Below, piece by piece: positions 16,724 to 25,430 of a stretch of DNA of 64,000 nucleotides. The position numbers and the translations under genes were made by a program. The notes beneath the pieces are model-generated. The model searched no databases. It was not told the DNA's origin and worked only from the letters and a program-made list of their open reading frames with translations. The stretch is taken from positions 248,001 to 312,000 of the forward strand of contig JAJFKP010000051.1 of the NCBI GenBank assembly GCA_021773135.1, given 5' to 3'. The stretch comes from Woeseiaceae bacterium. Lineage in GTDB: Bacteria > Pseudomonadota > Gammaproteobacteria > Steroidobacterales > Woeseiaceae. Numbering within the stretch: position 1 is the stretch's first letter; each line of letters begins with the position of its first letter.

Positions 16724-18083
16724 TTTCAATATCCGTGGTGATTAGCTGAAACTCAAATCCAGGCGACCCGATGCGGATTGCGTCTCCAACCTGCAACGTG
16801 GAAGAACCATCAACTTTATGACCATTCAGGAACGTGCCGTACCGACTGTGGTCCTCCAGCACGCACTGGCCGTTCTTTCGCAGAAGCGAACAATGCCGCC
16901 TGGATACGCCTGGCATATCGGCCGGCAGCGCCAGGAATCGCTCTCCCGCAATCTCCTGAGACCCGATTATCAGCGGCGAATTCCCTATTTCGTAACCATT
17001 GTGGCCAAACAGGAGATGGGTGGGGAGGCCTTTCTGGACAGCGTCGACGGCATTCCTGTCCAGGGCAACGGCAGCCTGGTCCCAGGGCAGCTGACGCAAC
17101 AGGCTGATGCCCTCTGCCGCAGCGTTATTTCCCCGACAGCGGGCCAGCGCGCCGCGTGCCGTGGCGCCAGGTTCCAGAACGAATACCTCGCCGCCAACAC
17201 GCGCCTCGAGCATATCGACCAGGCCCGGCAAGCGGCCAACCCGATCTGTAACCTGAACCGCGGGCAGATCTTCGGCCCGGAACAAGGCCCGAAGTTTGCT
17301 GGCAATCTGCTGGTAAACCGGCGCCGCTGCGCCGACCAGCGACAGCGACTCGACTTCCGCATGATAGGTAGTGCCCCCCGCGGTAAGCTGCATCGCGACA
17401 CTGTCGGCCTGGCAGGCCTGTTGCAACCATCCGCCCATTTGATCAAGCAGCATCTGCTCCGTTTCCGCCATGTGCAGCGGATCAAAGCGCGATTGCTGCA
17501 CAAAGGATTCGGCAATAGCCTTCAGCCAAATGTCGTACAACGCGTAAACACCTGCCCCATCCAGCGTCTCCTTGCGGTCTATCTGCACCATGCCCGGTTG
17601 TGCGAGCCGGGTCAGTGTCGCCTTGTGCAGGCTGACGTCAACGTGCACCGGCACCGCCCCTTTGTATTCACGGCGCGTAGCCGCGACTGCAGCATCGACG
17701 AGCGCGACTACAGGCAGCTGCAGTTCGTCCGCGATGCCCAGGAACAGGCCCAGATTTTCAGGTGTCATGTATCCGGGAACAGCAACCACGAGCTCAGTTG
17801 GTTTCGCGCTAACGCCAGCCCAGATGTCTTCGAGCTGCTTGCTCGCAAGATCCGCCGCACTCAAATTCGCAAATCGCTGATCGCTGAACGGCGCTGTATC
17901 CAACTCTGACCAAAAGTGGTGTTGGATACGGCGCGGGTCGATACGTGACTGCGAGAATGCACGTGCTCCCGTGGTCAGCTGGTCGCTGCCGAGGTAGGCG
18001 AAACCCGGTTCGCGGTAGACGGTCTGCTCGCCATCCGACAGGGCAATGCCGGCATCGTTGAGATTTATTGCGAAGCGACTCAT
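16716..18083 (-). CDS. Degenerate Hsp70-like domain fused to C-terminal FHA domain
   Basis: 455 residues. Residues 1 to about 340 follow the actin/Hsp70 ATPase order: a phosphate-1-like AINLNDAGIAL, a connect-like VDAAVAATRREY, then VDVSLHKATL in place of the glycine-rich phosphate-2 loop. The usual Asp and Gly-Gly residues of both phosphate loops are lost, so ATP hydrolysis is doubtful. Residues about 365-450 are a complete FHA domain with SRRHCSL and GTFLNG, expected to bind phosphothreonine. There is no signal peptide, so it is cytoplasmic. It lies between the ExbB-like gene and the VWA pair and is the natural reader of the kinase encoded at 21726. Confidence 0.82.
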   Translation of the reverse strand: MSRFAINLNDAGIALSDGEQTVYREPGFAYLGSDQLTTGARAFSQSRIDPRRIQHHFWSELDTAPFSDQRFANLSAADLASKQLEDIWAGVSAKPTELVVAVPGYMTPENLGLFLGIADELQLPVVALVDAAVAATRREYKGAVPVHVDVSLHKATLTRLAQPGMVQIDRKETLDGAGVYALYDIWLKAIAESFVQQSRFDPLHMAETEQMLLDQMGGWLQQACQADSVAMQLTAGGTTYHAEVESLSLVGAAAPVYQQIASKLRALFRAEDLPAVQVTDRVGRLPGLVDMLEARVGGEVFVLEPGATARGALARCRGNNAAAEGISLLRQLPWDQAAVALDRNAVDAVQKGLPTHLLFGHNGYEIGNSPLIIGSQEIAGERFLALPADMPGVSRRHCSLLRKNGQCVLEDHSRYGTFLNGHKVDGSSTLQVGDAIRIGSPGFEFQLITTDIENG

Positions 18084-18141
18084 TCAGATAACCGCGCCTG
18101 TTAACGCCTTGGCCTCGCCTGAATTCCGTTGCACCATCATG

Positions 18142-18945
18142 TCAGTCGCCTTTCATATGCCTGATGAGTTTGTCGTCCAGATAGATCTGGCTGTCGAACA
18201 CAAGGCGTTCCTGCAGCAGTTGCAATTGATACACGAGGAACATCAGGAATATGCTGATTAGCAGGGCAATAAACGTAGAGTTAAACGCGACGCCCAGGCT
18301 TTGCGTGACACCGGCGATATCTCCCTGCACGGCCTTGTCCGCCTGCGCCAGCGCCTCACCAATACCGCGCACCGTGCCTATGAATCCGATGGACGGTATT
18401 GCCCACGATATATATCGAATCATGGATAACTCGGATTCGAGTCGATCAGCCTCAGACTCGAACACGATATTGGTTGTAGTCGAAACGTCCTGAATATTTC
18501 GCGTTGAATTGAACCGTCTTAATGCGTTTTTTAACGCCCGCGGCAAAAGCATACTTTGACGATCCTCGGGCAGTGCTTCTACCTGGCGCGCAAATTCACG
18601 CGTATCTTCCGGCAAAATACGCATGCCCTCCGCAATCGGAACGAGTTCAACGTCAAGCAGATTTCGTTCGCGAATAATTTCACGCGCTTTATAGCCCATG
18701 ATAGCCAGCGCCCAGAACATCAGGATAAAACAAGATTCCTGTTCGAGATCCTTTATCAATACCCAGTTTGAACGATCCCTTACATAGTCCGGATCCGCGG
18801 CTGCCTCAATGGCCTGCTGCTCGAGAATTTCGGTGGCGTTCGGCCTGACGATAGAAACATAAAATGCATGCACGACGATTATCGAAATAATCAATGCAAA
18901 CAGCTGATAAACAAACTCGATCGGGATATTCTTTTTCTTCATCAA
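18142..18945 (-). CDS. MotA/TolQ/ExbB-family proton-channel protein
   Basis: 267 residues with hydrophobic segments at about 11-31, 71-86, 175-193 and 218-240. The C-terminal half has the family signature WAIPSIGFIGTVRGIG and the polar helix FNSTFIALL, matching TolQ/ExbB helices that line the proton path. An N-terminal extension of about 60 residues and a large cytoplasmic loop (about 90-175) precede it. In known systems five such subunits surround two ExbD/TolR/MotB helices and convert proton flow to movement. No ordinary ExbD gene is nearby; the two VWA proteins downstream carry the matching helix. Confidence 0.87.
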   Translation of the reverse strand: MMKKKNIPIEFVYQLFALIISIIVVHAFYVSIVRPNATEILEQQAIEAAADPDYVRDRSNWVLIKDLEQESCFILMFWALAIMGYKAREIIRERNLLDVELVPIAEGMRILPEDTREFARQVEALPEDRQSMLLPRALKNALRRFNSTRNIQDVSTTTNIVFESEADRLESELSMIRYISWAIPSIGFIGTVRGIGEALAQADKAVQGDIAGVTQSLGVAFNSTFIALLISIFLMFLVYQLQLLQERLVFDSQIYLDDKLIRHMKGD

Positions 18946-18991
18946 TTAATTCTCGTAGCGGGCAGTTGCAGAAGACGTCTTCAAGGCGCAG

Positions 18992-19228
18992 TCAGATATT
19001 CGAGGGAAACGGAATCGGCTCGTCAGCCGGAATTTCCTCGGTAGGTACGAAATCGTCGTCATCGTCCTCATAGACCTGTTCATCCAGGTCATCGTCATCG
19101 AGAATTTCGTCGCGCGACTCGTCCTCCGCAGCAGCCGCATCGGCTTCACGCTCGGACTGATCTTCCTGCGACCAGGACGGCTCCATTAAAAAGGCCATTA
19201 AGATGAGGCTTATCAGAAATCTGGACAT
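18992..19228 (-). CDS. Small acidic exported protein, unknown
   Basis: 78 residues from the ATG at 19228 (the frame opens at 19246, but the later start gives a clean signal peptide). Residues 1-20 are a signal peptide ending near PSWSQE. The mature part is almost wholly acidic, with runs such as DDDDL and EDDDDD. No family is recognised. It sits between the PEGA/FGE-like gene and the ExbB-like gene, 46 bases before the latter, on the same strand, which argues that it is a real part of the block. It might bind divalent cations or a basic partner in the periplasm. Confidence 0.6.
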   Translation of the reverse strand: MSRFLISLILMAFLMEPSWSQEDQSEREADAAAAEDESRDEILDDDDLDEQVYEDDDDDFVPTEEIPADEPIPFPSNI

Positions 19229-19302
19229 ATACGTCTCGCTGAACAATCGGGGCGGGCACCGTCATCTGGTTGGACAAGTTTCGTGCCCAAAAATCCGTAT
19301 TT

Positions 19303-21729
19303 TTACTCTACATTTCGCGCCAAACGGAAACCTACGTCGGGCCGACCGCGATTGCCAAAATCACGATAGCCCAGGCGCAACTCCATGATACCGGAGTGCA
19401 TCCAGCTGGAGCCACGAATGACACGATTTGAACCCCTCGGCGGCCCTGCAGGATCCTCTAGCGGCTCGGTCTGCCCCGGTGTCGCGACCGAATAGTAATC
19501 CTGAACCCACTCAGCGACATTGCCGCCGCCATCGTAAATGCCGAGAGCGTTTGCAGCGAAGGTACCCACCGGTGCCGTGGACGCGTAGCCGTCATCCCAC
19601 CCGGGCAGAATCGATGGCACCAGTCCGTTTGCGGATCTGCCGGCGTAATTGCCGCTGTCCCGTCGGGGCGGCATGCGGTTGCCCCAGGGAAACGTCGATG
19701 CTTTGGGTCGTGCCTGGTAGCGGATAGCCCATTCCCATTCAGCCTCGGTGGGCAGGCGATAGCCGTTAGGCGTCGGAGAAATCGGTTGCCAACGCTCGAA
19801 TATTTTCTCGTAAGCCGGATTCAGTCCTTCCTGGGTACTAAGCCAGTTGCAGTACTCGACGGCATCCTCCCAGCTTAGGTTTGCGACAGGATTCATATCC
19901 CCTGCCAATGCGACATGGAGTTCGCCACCGGAATCATGACCGGACCGGAATCGTCGAAACTCCCGATTGGTCACTTCTTTGGTGCCGATATAGTAAGGCT
20001 TCGTCAAAACAACCGGCACCAATACCTCATTCGCGCGCCTGCCCTGTTCGCGCCGCGAAGTTCCCATCACGAATTCACCAGGTTCAATTCGCCGGAGATC
20101 CTGTCCCTGCGCTGACTTGATGGAATTCGCGGTGCTGCGCGCGAGCATTTCGGCATCCGACAACAGCCGGACCTGAATGGTTTGTGGATATCCGGGTCGC
20201 GGAGTGACGCTGCGCGCAAAGGTCGCATACCCGTCCTTTTTCACTTCCAGCTGGTGTGGCGCCGAAGACAGATTAAGCGTTACCGTGCCGCTGCCGCGTG
20301 CCTGACCATCAATAAATACGGTGGCGTCGACGGGCAGCACGGCGACCGTAACCTCGCCCACTCGCGCCGTCATATCGACGTTTATTTCTTCGGCAGCTGC
20401 CGCCTCCAGGCGCACTCGGCGCGACGCGGTGCCATAGCCCGCTTTTGACAGGCCTATTTCGTAATTAATGTCCGGCGACAGCGCGATCGTGACAGGCGAC
20501 TGGCCACGATAGCGGCCGTTGACCGACACATTCGCACCACGCGGTATGGAGGTAACCCGCAGCTGCGCGTTAGCCGGCTCCAGCTCTACGGTGGGCAACA
20601 CCTGCGCAATGTTTGCGATCGCCTCCACGCTGCCGTCCCAGGCCTTGAAGCCATCCTTGATCAGGCTCAACGAATGCGACCCTTCCATCAATTCAAGCTG
20701 CATTGGCGTCTCACCGATCTGTGTCTCCCCCTGGTAAACAGCCGCACCGGAAGGACTCGAACTCACCTCCACCTCAGCCCATAGCGGCACGAGCTGCACC
20801 TCCAGCCGCTGTCTTATTCCAAGGCCTGGCACAACCAATCGTTGCGTAAAGGGCAAATAACGGTCTGCGGATACCGTGACAGTGTGCGTTCCGGGCTCCA
20901 GCTCAAGGGGTCCGAGTGGCGCCGGTCCTACACGTGTGTCATCGACGGTTATCAATGCGTCCACGGCAGGATGTGTGGCTACCGTCAGTTCGCCGGGCAA
21001 CTTGCGCATTTCGATCACGATAGTACGGCTGGGTTCTTCGCCAACCCTGAAACTCTGCGCGACGTCAAAATAACCCTGCTTGGACACCTTGACCGTGTAG
21101 TCTCCTTCGCGCATAAGAATTCGCTCGCCGACGGGCAGCTTGAACCACCCGCCTTCAACTGAAATCTCATCCAGCCCGGCCGGCTGCACGTCGAACTGAA
21201 TCGATTTCGAACTGAACAGCAACCACGAGACGGCCACCAGCAGCGCAATCACGCCGCCAACCACAGACTGCCAGCGGATTCCCGTCGACGCAGTCTCCAC
21301 CGGCACCTTTTCGGTAGCGCGGCGAAACGCTGTCGCTACGATCGTCTCTTCCGCTACTGCGACTGATGAATCCGCCAGCTCGGGCGGCTTCGTCACATAT
21401 ACGCTGCCCTCGAGGTGAACACCAAGCAGCATCGCCCCATCAAGCTCATCGATCTTAACTGTTGATCCAAAGAACTCGAGTTCATCACCGCTCTTGAGTT
21501 TGCGGGACGTCTGCAGCGGCTCACCATTGATCTTTAACGCGTCCGTCGCCACGGCCGGCTGTACAAAAGGTTCGCCGTCGAGTTCGTCAAGCAGTGCGAC
21601 GGCGCTTCTGCCCGGGCCTGGCAGGCGAATGTCGCAATCAATTCCGGTACCAATGCGCAGCGGCAGTTGACTCACTGCAAGGCGACGCTCACCCTCATTG
21701 TCGCGAATGATGACGGCGTTGAAATTCAA
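19303..21729 (-). CDS. FHA-like / transmembrane / PEGA repeats / inactive FGE-like protein
   Basis: 808 residues. Residues 1-95 look like a degenerate FHA fold (LRIGTGIDCDI, then INGEPL and SGDELEFFG) lacking the phospho-binding SxxH. A transmembrane helix spans 155-173. The periplasmic part has about five PEGA-type beta repeats (for example SSPSGAAVYQGETQIGETP, IPRGANVSVNGRYRG), then an FGE/SUMF1 domain from about 545 (PGEFVMGTSRRE, TKEVTNREF, RLPTEAEWEWA, GNVAEWVQD, GFRLAR). The C-terminal region lacks the two catalytic cysteines of true formylglycine-generating enzymes, so a binding rather than enzymatic role is likely. It overlaps the kinase gene by 4 bases. Confidence 0.85.
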   Translation of the reverse strand: MNFNAVIIRDNEGERRLAVSQLPLRIGTGIDCDIRLPGPGRSAVALLDELDGEPFVQPAVATDALKINGEPLQTSRKLKSGDELEFFGSTVKIDELDGAMLLGVHLEGSVYVTKPPELADSSVAVAEETIVATAFRRATEKVPVETASTGIRWQSVVGGVIALLVAVSWLLFSSKSIQFDVQPAGLDEISVEGGWFKLPVGERILMREGDYTVKVSKQGYFDVAQSFRVGEEPSRTIVIEMRKLPGELTVATHPAVDALITVDDTRVGPAPLGPLELEPGTHTVTVSADRYLPFTQRLVVPGLGIRQRLEVQLVPLWAEVEVSSSPSGAAVYQGETQIGETPMQLELMEGSHSLSLIKDGFKAWDGSVEAIANIAQVLPTVELEPANAQLRVTSIPRGANVSVNGRYRGQSPVTIALSPDINYEIGLSKAGYGTASRRVRLEAAAAEEINVDMTARVGEVTVAVLPVDATVFIDGQARGSGTVTLNLSSAPHQLEVKKDGYATFARSVTPRPGYPQTIQVRLLSDAEMLARSTANSIKSAQGQDLRRIEPGEFVMGTSRREQGRRANEVLVPVVLTKPYYIGTKEVTNREFRRFRSGHDSGGELHVALAGDMNPVANLSWEDAVEYCNWLSTQEGLNPAYEKIFERWQPISPTPNGYRLPTEAEWEWAIRYQARPKASTFPWGNRMPPRRDSGNYAGRSANGLVPSILPGWDDGYASTAPVGTFAANALGIYDGGGNVAEWVQDYYSVATPGQTEPLEDPAGPPRGSNRVIRGSSWMHSGIMELRLGYRDFGNRGRPDVGFRLARNVE

Positions 21730-24140
21730 ATGGACTCCTCGCAGAGTATGACAATCGGTTGCATTTCGACCTCTGGCGCCACTCTAAATTCAATTCGGAC
21801 ATCACGATAGCCAGCCCGGTTTCCTACCGCAACGTAGACGCCTGGTCTCAGACTCAGGTCCTGCCGTGCAAAAGTGCCCAGTTTACCGACCTTGAAAATC
21901 GCGACATTTGTCTGCTCATCTGATATCAGGGTCACCGGCACCGGGGTTGCCGCACGTTTGAGCAAACGAGACAGCTCGTTTTTCTGATCTTCCAAACGCG
22001 GTCCAACCGGCTGTAATCGAGTGACTTCAAGCAACAAGTTGGTCGCGTTTTGCATCGTGACCTGATCACTGAGTACATCGGGTTCGGCGATCAACGCCGC
22101 GAGCCGTGCGTGCAACGCCGCTCTCGAACGTGCCTCAAACAGACCGGCCTGCGCAAACTGTAAATCGGGATCAATTTCCAGAATATCTTCGTAAACGACC
22201 ACTGAGGCTTCCCACTGTTCTGCAGCATCCAGTTCGCTTGCTTTTTGCTCCAGGCGTCGAATATTGGCCAGGCGAACTTCCTGATCAAGCTGCAGCAGCC
22301 CGTCAACAGGCTGGCGCGACCCAGGGTCAAGCGCCTTGGCCGCATTGAATGCAGCGCGCGCAGTATCAAAATCGGCTGCGAATAACGCATCAAACCCCTC
22401 TGTCATGCGTTGCTCGAAAGAATATTGCTTGATTGCGGCGCGTACGCGTTCGAGCCCCGCTGCTGCGGGCTCCCACAGTGGATCCAGCTCCAGCACTTTT
22501 TCAAAAGCCAGTTTCGCAGCTGCGAATTCGAGGTTTTCTTCAAATTGACCGCCCTGGCTCATGAGAGTGAGGACGGCCTGCAGGTTTTTTGCGCGAGCAA
22601 GTCCGGCTTCTGCCTCCCTGTCACCAGGCGTAATCGAGGTGGCAAGATCGAACAACCTTATTGCTTCCGATACGTCGCTCGCGTCGAAGGCTCTGCGAGC
22701 GGCGGCCAGGGTTTCTTCGAACACGCTATCAATACGCTCGAAGAACGGCTCAAGTCGTCTGCTCGCTTGCACATATTTCTCCCCGGCAAGGCGATAGTTT
22801 CGATCTACATAAGCCTGGTCACCTTCAGCATAGACATCCAGTGCATCAAGATATTCTTGTCCGCCCCAGCGATCTATGGCCCGAAATCGCAGTCGCTCTA
22901 GCTGTGAGAGCAAATCACCCAGCGCGCGGTCTGTTGCTGCTTTTATTTGCGTAACCGACGTTGCTCCGCTGCTTTCCAGGTTCTCGCTAAAAGTAGTATC
23001 CGCACCGGCTTCAGCACCAGCGGGACGGGGCGCTGTTGTAGCCGGCGACGAATTTTCTGTGGTGGCTGGACCTGCTTCTTCAGCAGCACCTGGCACAACG
23101 GTTGTTTCAATTGCGCCTGGCGGATCGGCAATGCCAGGACGCTCTGAATCGAATAGATTGGGCAAAACAAAAATAACGATCAGGAACAGCAGTGCGGCAA
23201 CGGCGAGGCCACCGTAAAGAACGGTCGGCGAGATTCCTCCAGATGACTCTGCACTCTGGATTGACTCCGGCGCGGTGACTGCGGCGCCATGCCGACGAGG
23301 TTTTGCCTCAACAGGCTCAACGGACTCATCAATGCCACCTGCACCGGAGACGAACCGCGCCGGCGCAGGACCTGGCGCGATTCCCGCTGCCGCAAGTCTT
23401 GCAGCGACTGTCTCGGCGTCCGGACGATCGTCGGCGTCGATCGCAAGCATCTCGCGCAACAGTTCACGAATGGTCGAGGGCATGGGCTCGCCGTTGGTGA
23501 GGGATGCGGCGACATCACCGTCAACCGGCGGCATACCTGTCAACAACTCATGGATCAAAACACCAAGCGAAAATATATCGTCGGCTGCAGCGGCCGTAGC
23601 GCCCGCTTGCTGCTGCGGACTGCTCGCAACTTCAGACCCGCCGCCCGTCACGGGAACAGCATCATGACCATCGCCCGAGACGCCGAAATCGATGAGGTAA
23701 GGCAGACCATGACTGTCCAGCAGTACGTTGCTGGCTTTTACGTCCCTGTGCACCACGCCTTTGCCATGTGCATAACGCAGCGCATCCGAGATCAGCGCTA
23801 CAGGGCGCAGCGATTCGAACGGATCTATCCCTGCTAACGCCCCGATATCCGTCGCTCCAACGAATTGGAGCCCATAAAACGGGCCATCCGCATCGTCGTG
23901 ATATTCGAAAAGGCGAACGATGTTGGCATGCATCAGTCGGCTGCCGATGCGCCACTCCCGATTAAACAACTGCCGCTGCCGAGGATCGGCAGCAAACTTA
24001 TCCTTAAGGATTTTCAGTGCGATGCGGGTATCCAACCGGTCATCGCGCGCCAGCCAGACTTCACCAGAGCCGCCCGCCCCAAGCCTGCGGATCAGCGTAT
24101 ATCGATTCGCCAGGCACGTACCTTCATTGAGGTTCCGCAT
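21726..24140 (-). CDS. Transmembrane Ser/Thr protein kinase with repeat C-terminus
   Basis: 804 residues. The kinase domain (about 14-270) has the glycine loop GAGGSGEV, Lys43, HRDVKASN (Asp133) and DFG (151-153), so it should be catalytic. The usual APE motif is replaced by SPQQ at 174-177. A Pro/Ala-rich linker, one transmembrane helix near 305-328 and a periplasmic helical region of TPR-like repeats follow (for example AFEKVLELDPLWEPA, AFNAAKALDPGSRQP). A PEGA-like end (RPGVYVAVGNRAGYRDV) closes the chain. It is the probable input kinase of the block; the FHA protein at 16716 is a plausible target reader. Confidence 0.88.
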   Translation of the reverse strand: MRNLNEGTCLANRYTLIRRLGAGGSGEVWLARDDRLDTRIALKILKDKFAADPRQRQLFNREWRIGSRLMHANIVRLFEYHDDADGPFYGLQFVGATDIGALAGIDPFESLRPVALISDALRYAHGKGVVHRDVKASNVLLDSHGLPYLIDFGVSGDGHDAVPVTGGGSEVASSPQQQAGATAAAADDIFSLGVLIHELLTGMPPVDGDVAASLTNGEPMPSTIRELLREMLAIDADDRPDAETVAARLAAAGIAPGPAPARFVSGAGGIDESVEPVEAKPRRHGAAVTAPESIQSAESSGGISPTVLYGGLAVAALLFLIVIFVLPNLFDSERPGIADPPGAIETTVVPGAAEEAGPATTENSSPATTAPRPAGAEAGADTTFSENLESSGATSVTQIKAATDRALGDLLSQLERLRFRAIDRWGGQEYLDALDVYAEGDQAYVDRNYRLAGEKYVQASRRLEPFFERIDSVFEETLAAARRAFDASDVSEAIRLFDLATSITPGDREAEAGLARAKNLQAVLTLMSQGGQFEENLEFAAAKLAFEKVLELDPLWEPAAAGLERVRAAIKQYSFEQRMTEGFDALFAADFDTARAAFNAAKALDPGSRQPVDGLLQLDQEVRLANIRRLEQKASELDAAEQWEASVVVYEDILEIDPDLQFAQAGLFEARSRAALHARLAALIAEPDVLSDQVTMQNATNLLLEVTRLQPVGPRLEDQKNELSRLLKRAATPVPVTLISDEQTNVAIFKVGKLGTFARQDLSLRPGVYVAVGNRAGYRDVRIEFRVAPEVEMQPIVILCEESI

Positions 24141-24157
24141 AGAGTCCCGAGCCGAAT

Positions 24158-25399
24158 TTATCCAGTCGGTTGGGGTTGCTGTTGCGCCCTGGACGGATCG
24201 CTAACCTGGATGACTTCGGTGAAACCTGTCTCAGTTTCATAGATATCGCGCAGCAGCTTGCGCCAGCTCTCATATTGCGCTTCGGCAGTTCCAGTGAGTC
24301 GCATTGTTTCTCCCTGGACCTGGACCACCATCGGTGCCGCTTCCGCAACGAAGGATTCCGACAGCTCCTTGATCTCTTCCCGATGCACGTTGGCCGAACG
24401 GTATTGACCAAACGCGTTGATGATAGAGTTCCAGCCTTTGTTGATAGCGACATTCTGCGCAATCCGCTCGGCGGAATAATAGTCACCACTGGTGTTGATG
24501 GAGGCGGAACCGACCACGACTGCCGCGCCCAACAATGCACGGCGCATTGCCGCCGCGCGCGATTGTCGGTAGGCAACTGACTGTTCCCGCGTCCGTTTCC
24601 GCCAGCCCTCATAAGGCAACGCAATGCCATAATAGAAGTTCGCGTAATGTTCGTTGAGTGTGTCAACGACCAGACGATCTCGCTCGCGAATCTGTCGCAG
24701 TCGATCGACCATCGGATCGTTTGCCGCAGGCAGGCGTTGCACAGTGATCATGCCATCTTCGTCGGCAGCCAGATGGTCACCGTAGGCATTCGGCGCCATA
24801 TCGGCGAAAAACTTAAGCTCCGACACCTCGCGAATGCGCGAAATGTCTTTGGGATCCAGCGTCAATACATAAGCATGCAGATCATTGGCGAAGTCGTTAA
24901 AAATTTTCTGGTAGGGATCCTGGGTCCGATCGCGGTATTCAGCGTAGGACGATATACCGGTTTGCATCGTGTAGGACTCTTCAAACCAGAATCGACCGGT
25001 CGCATCCTGCGCCTGCAACTCCACGGTGATGAACTCACCGTCCGACTGTTCAATCAGGCCGCTTACCAATACGTCCGTCGAAACATCCGCCGACGGAATG
25101 ACCCTCACGGCGCCCCAAAACCCGGTGCCCTGCAAAGTGGTTTTAATGTGATAAGGGAGGTAACGCGCTTCCGCCATGCGGACTTCTGGATATATGCGGG
25201 TTTTTTCTACGTCGTTTTCTTCAGGAACGCCGGCATCAAAATTGAGAATCCCTACATCGAGCAAAAGACTCTCCGAAACCTGCAGGGAGGCCACTTCAAG
25301 CGGCGACGTTTCGGCATGAATAATCTCTGAAACCGTACAGCCGGCGAGCAGGTACGCACCAAGGACAAAAGTCAGGAGTAACCGCAATTTGTGTCTCAT
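24158..25399 (-). CDS. Lipoprotein, unknown, kinase-block member
   Basis: 413 residues. The lipobox is LLAGC with the lipidated Cys at 21; the next residue is Thr, so outer-membrane sorting is likely. The mature protein is soluble, with a beta-rich first half (DVLVSGLIEQSDGEFITVELQAQDATGRFW) and a helical second half rich in Arg and Glu. No named domain is recognised. A weakly hydrophobic stretch (ALLGAAVVVGSASINTS) lies near residue 290. It ends 18 bases before the kinase start and follows the Gly/Ser lipoprotein gene, so it is probably in the same transcript. Confidence 0.75.
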   Translation of the reverse strand: MRHKLRLLLTFVLGAYLLAGCTVSEIIHAETSPLEVASLQVSESLLLDVGILNFDAGVPEENDVEKTRIYPEVRMAEARYLPYHIKTTLQGTGFWGAVRVIPSADVSTDVLVSGLIEQSDGEFITVELQAQDATGRFWFEESYTMQTGISSYAEYRDRTQDPYQKIFNDFANDLHAYVLTLDPKDISRIREVSELKFFADMAPNAYGDHLAADEDGMITVQRLPAANDPMVDRLRQIRERDRLVVDTLNEHYANFYYGIALPYEGWRKRTREQSVAYRQSRAAAMRRALLGAAVVVGSASINTSGDYYSAERIAQNVAINKGWNSIINAFGQYRSANVHREEIKELSESFVAEAAPMVVQVQGETMRLTGTAEAQYESWRKLLRDIYETETGFTEVIQVSDPSRAQQQPQPTG

Positions 25400-25430
25400 A
25401 TTGTCTTCTTAAATCCGTTCGGTCTATGGC

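Noticed and set aside
16818-17909. 363-codon + strand frame opposite the FHA gene
   Set aside because: The minus frame has a recognisable FHA domain and coupled neighbours; the + frame has no family features.
14561-17919. 15-nt identical stretch tctgaccaaaagtgg at 14561 and 17905
   Set aside because: One copy is inside the coding sequence of the FHA gene, and a shared 15-mer is expected about by chance in a window of this size.
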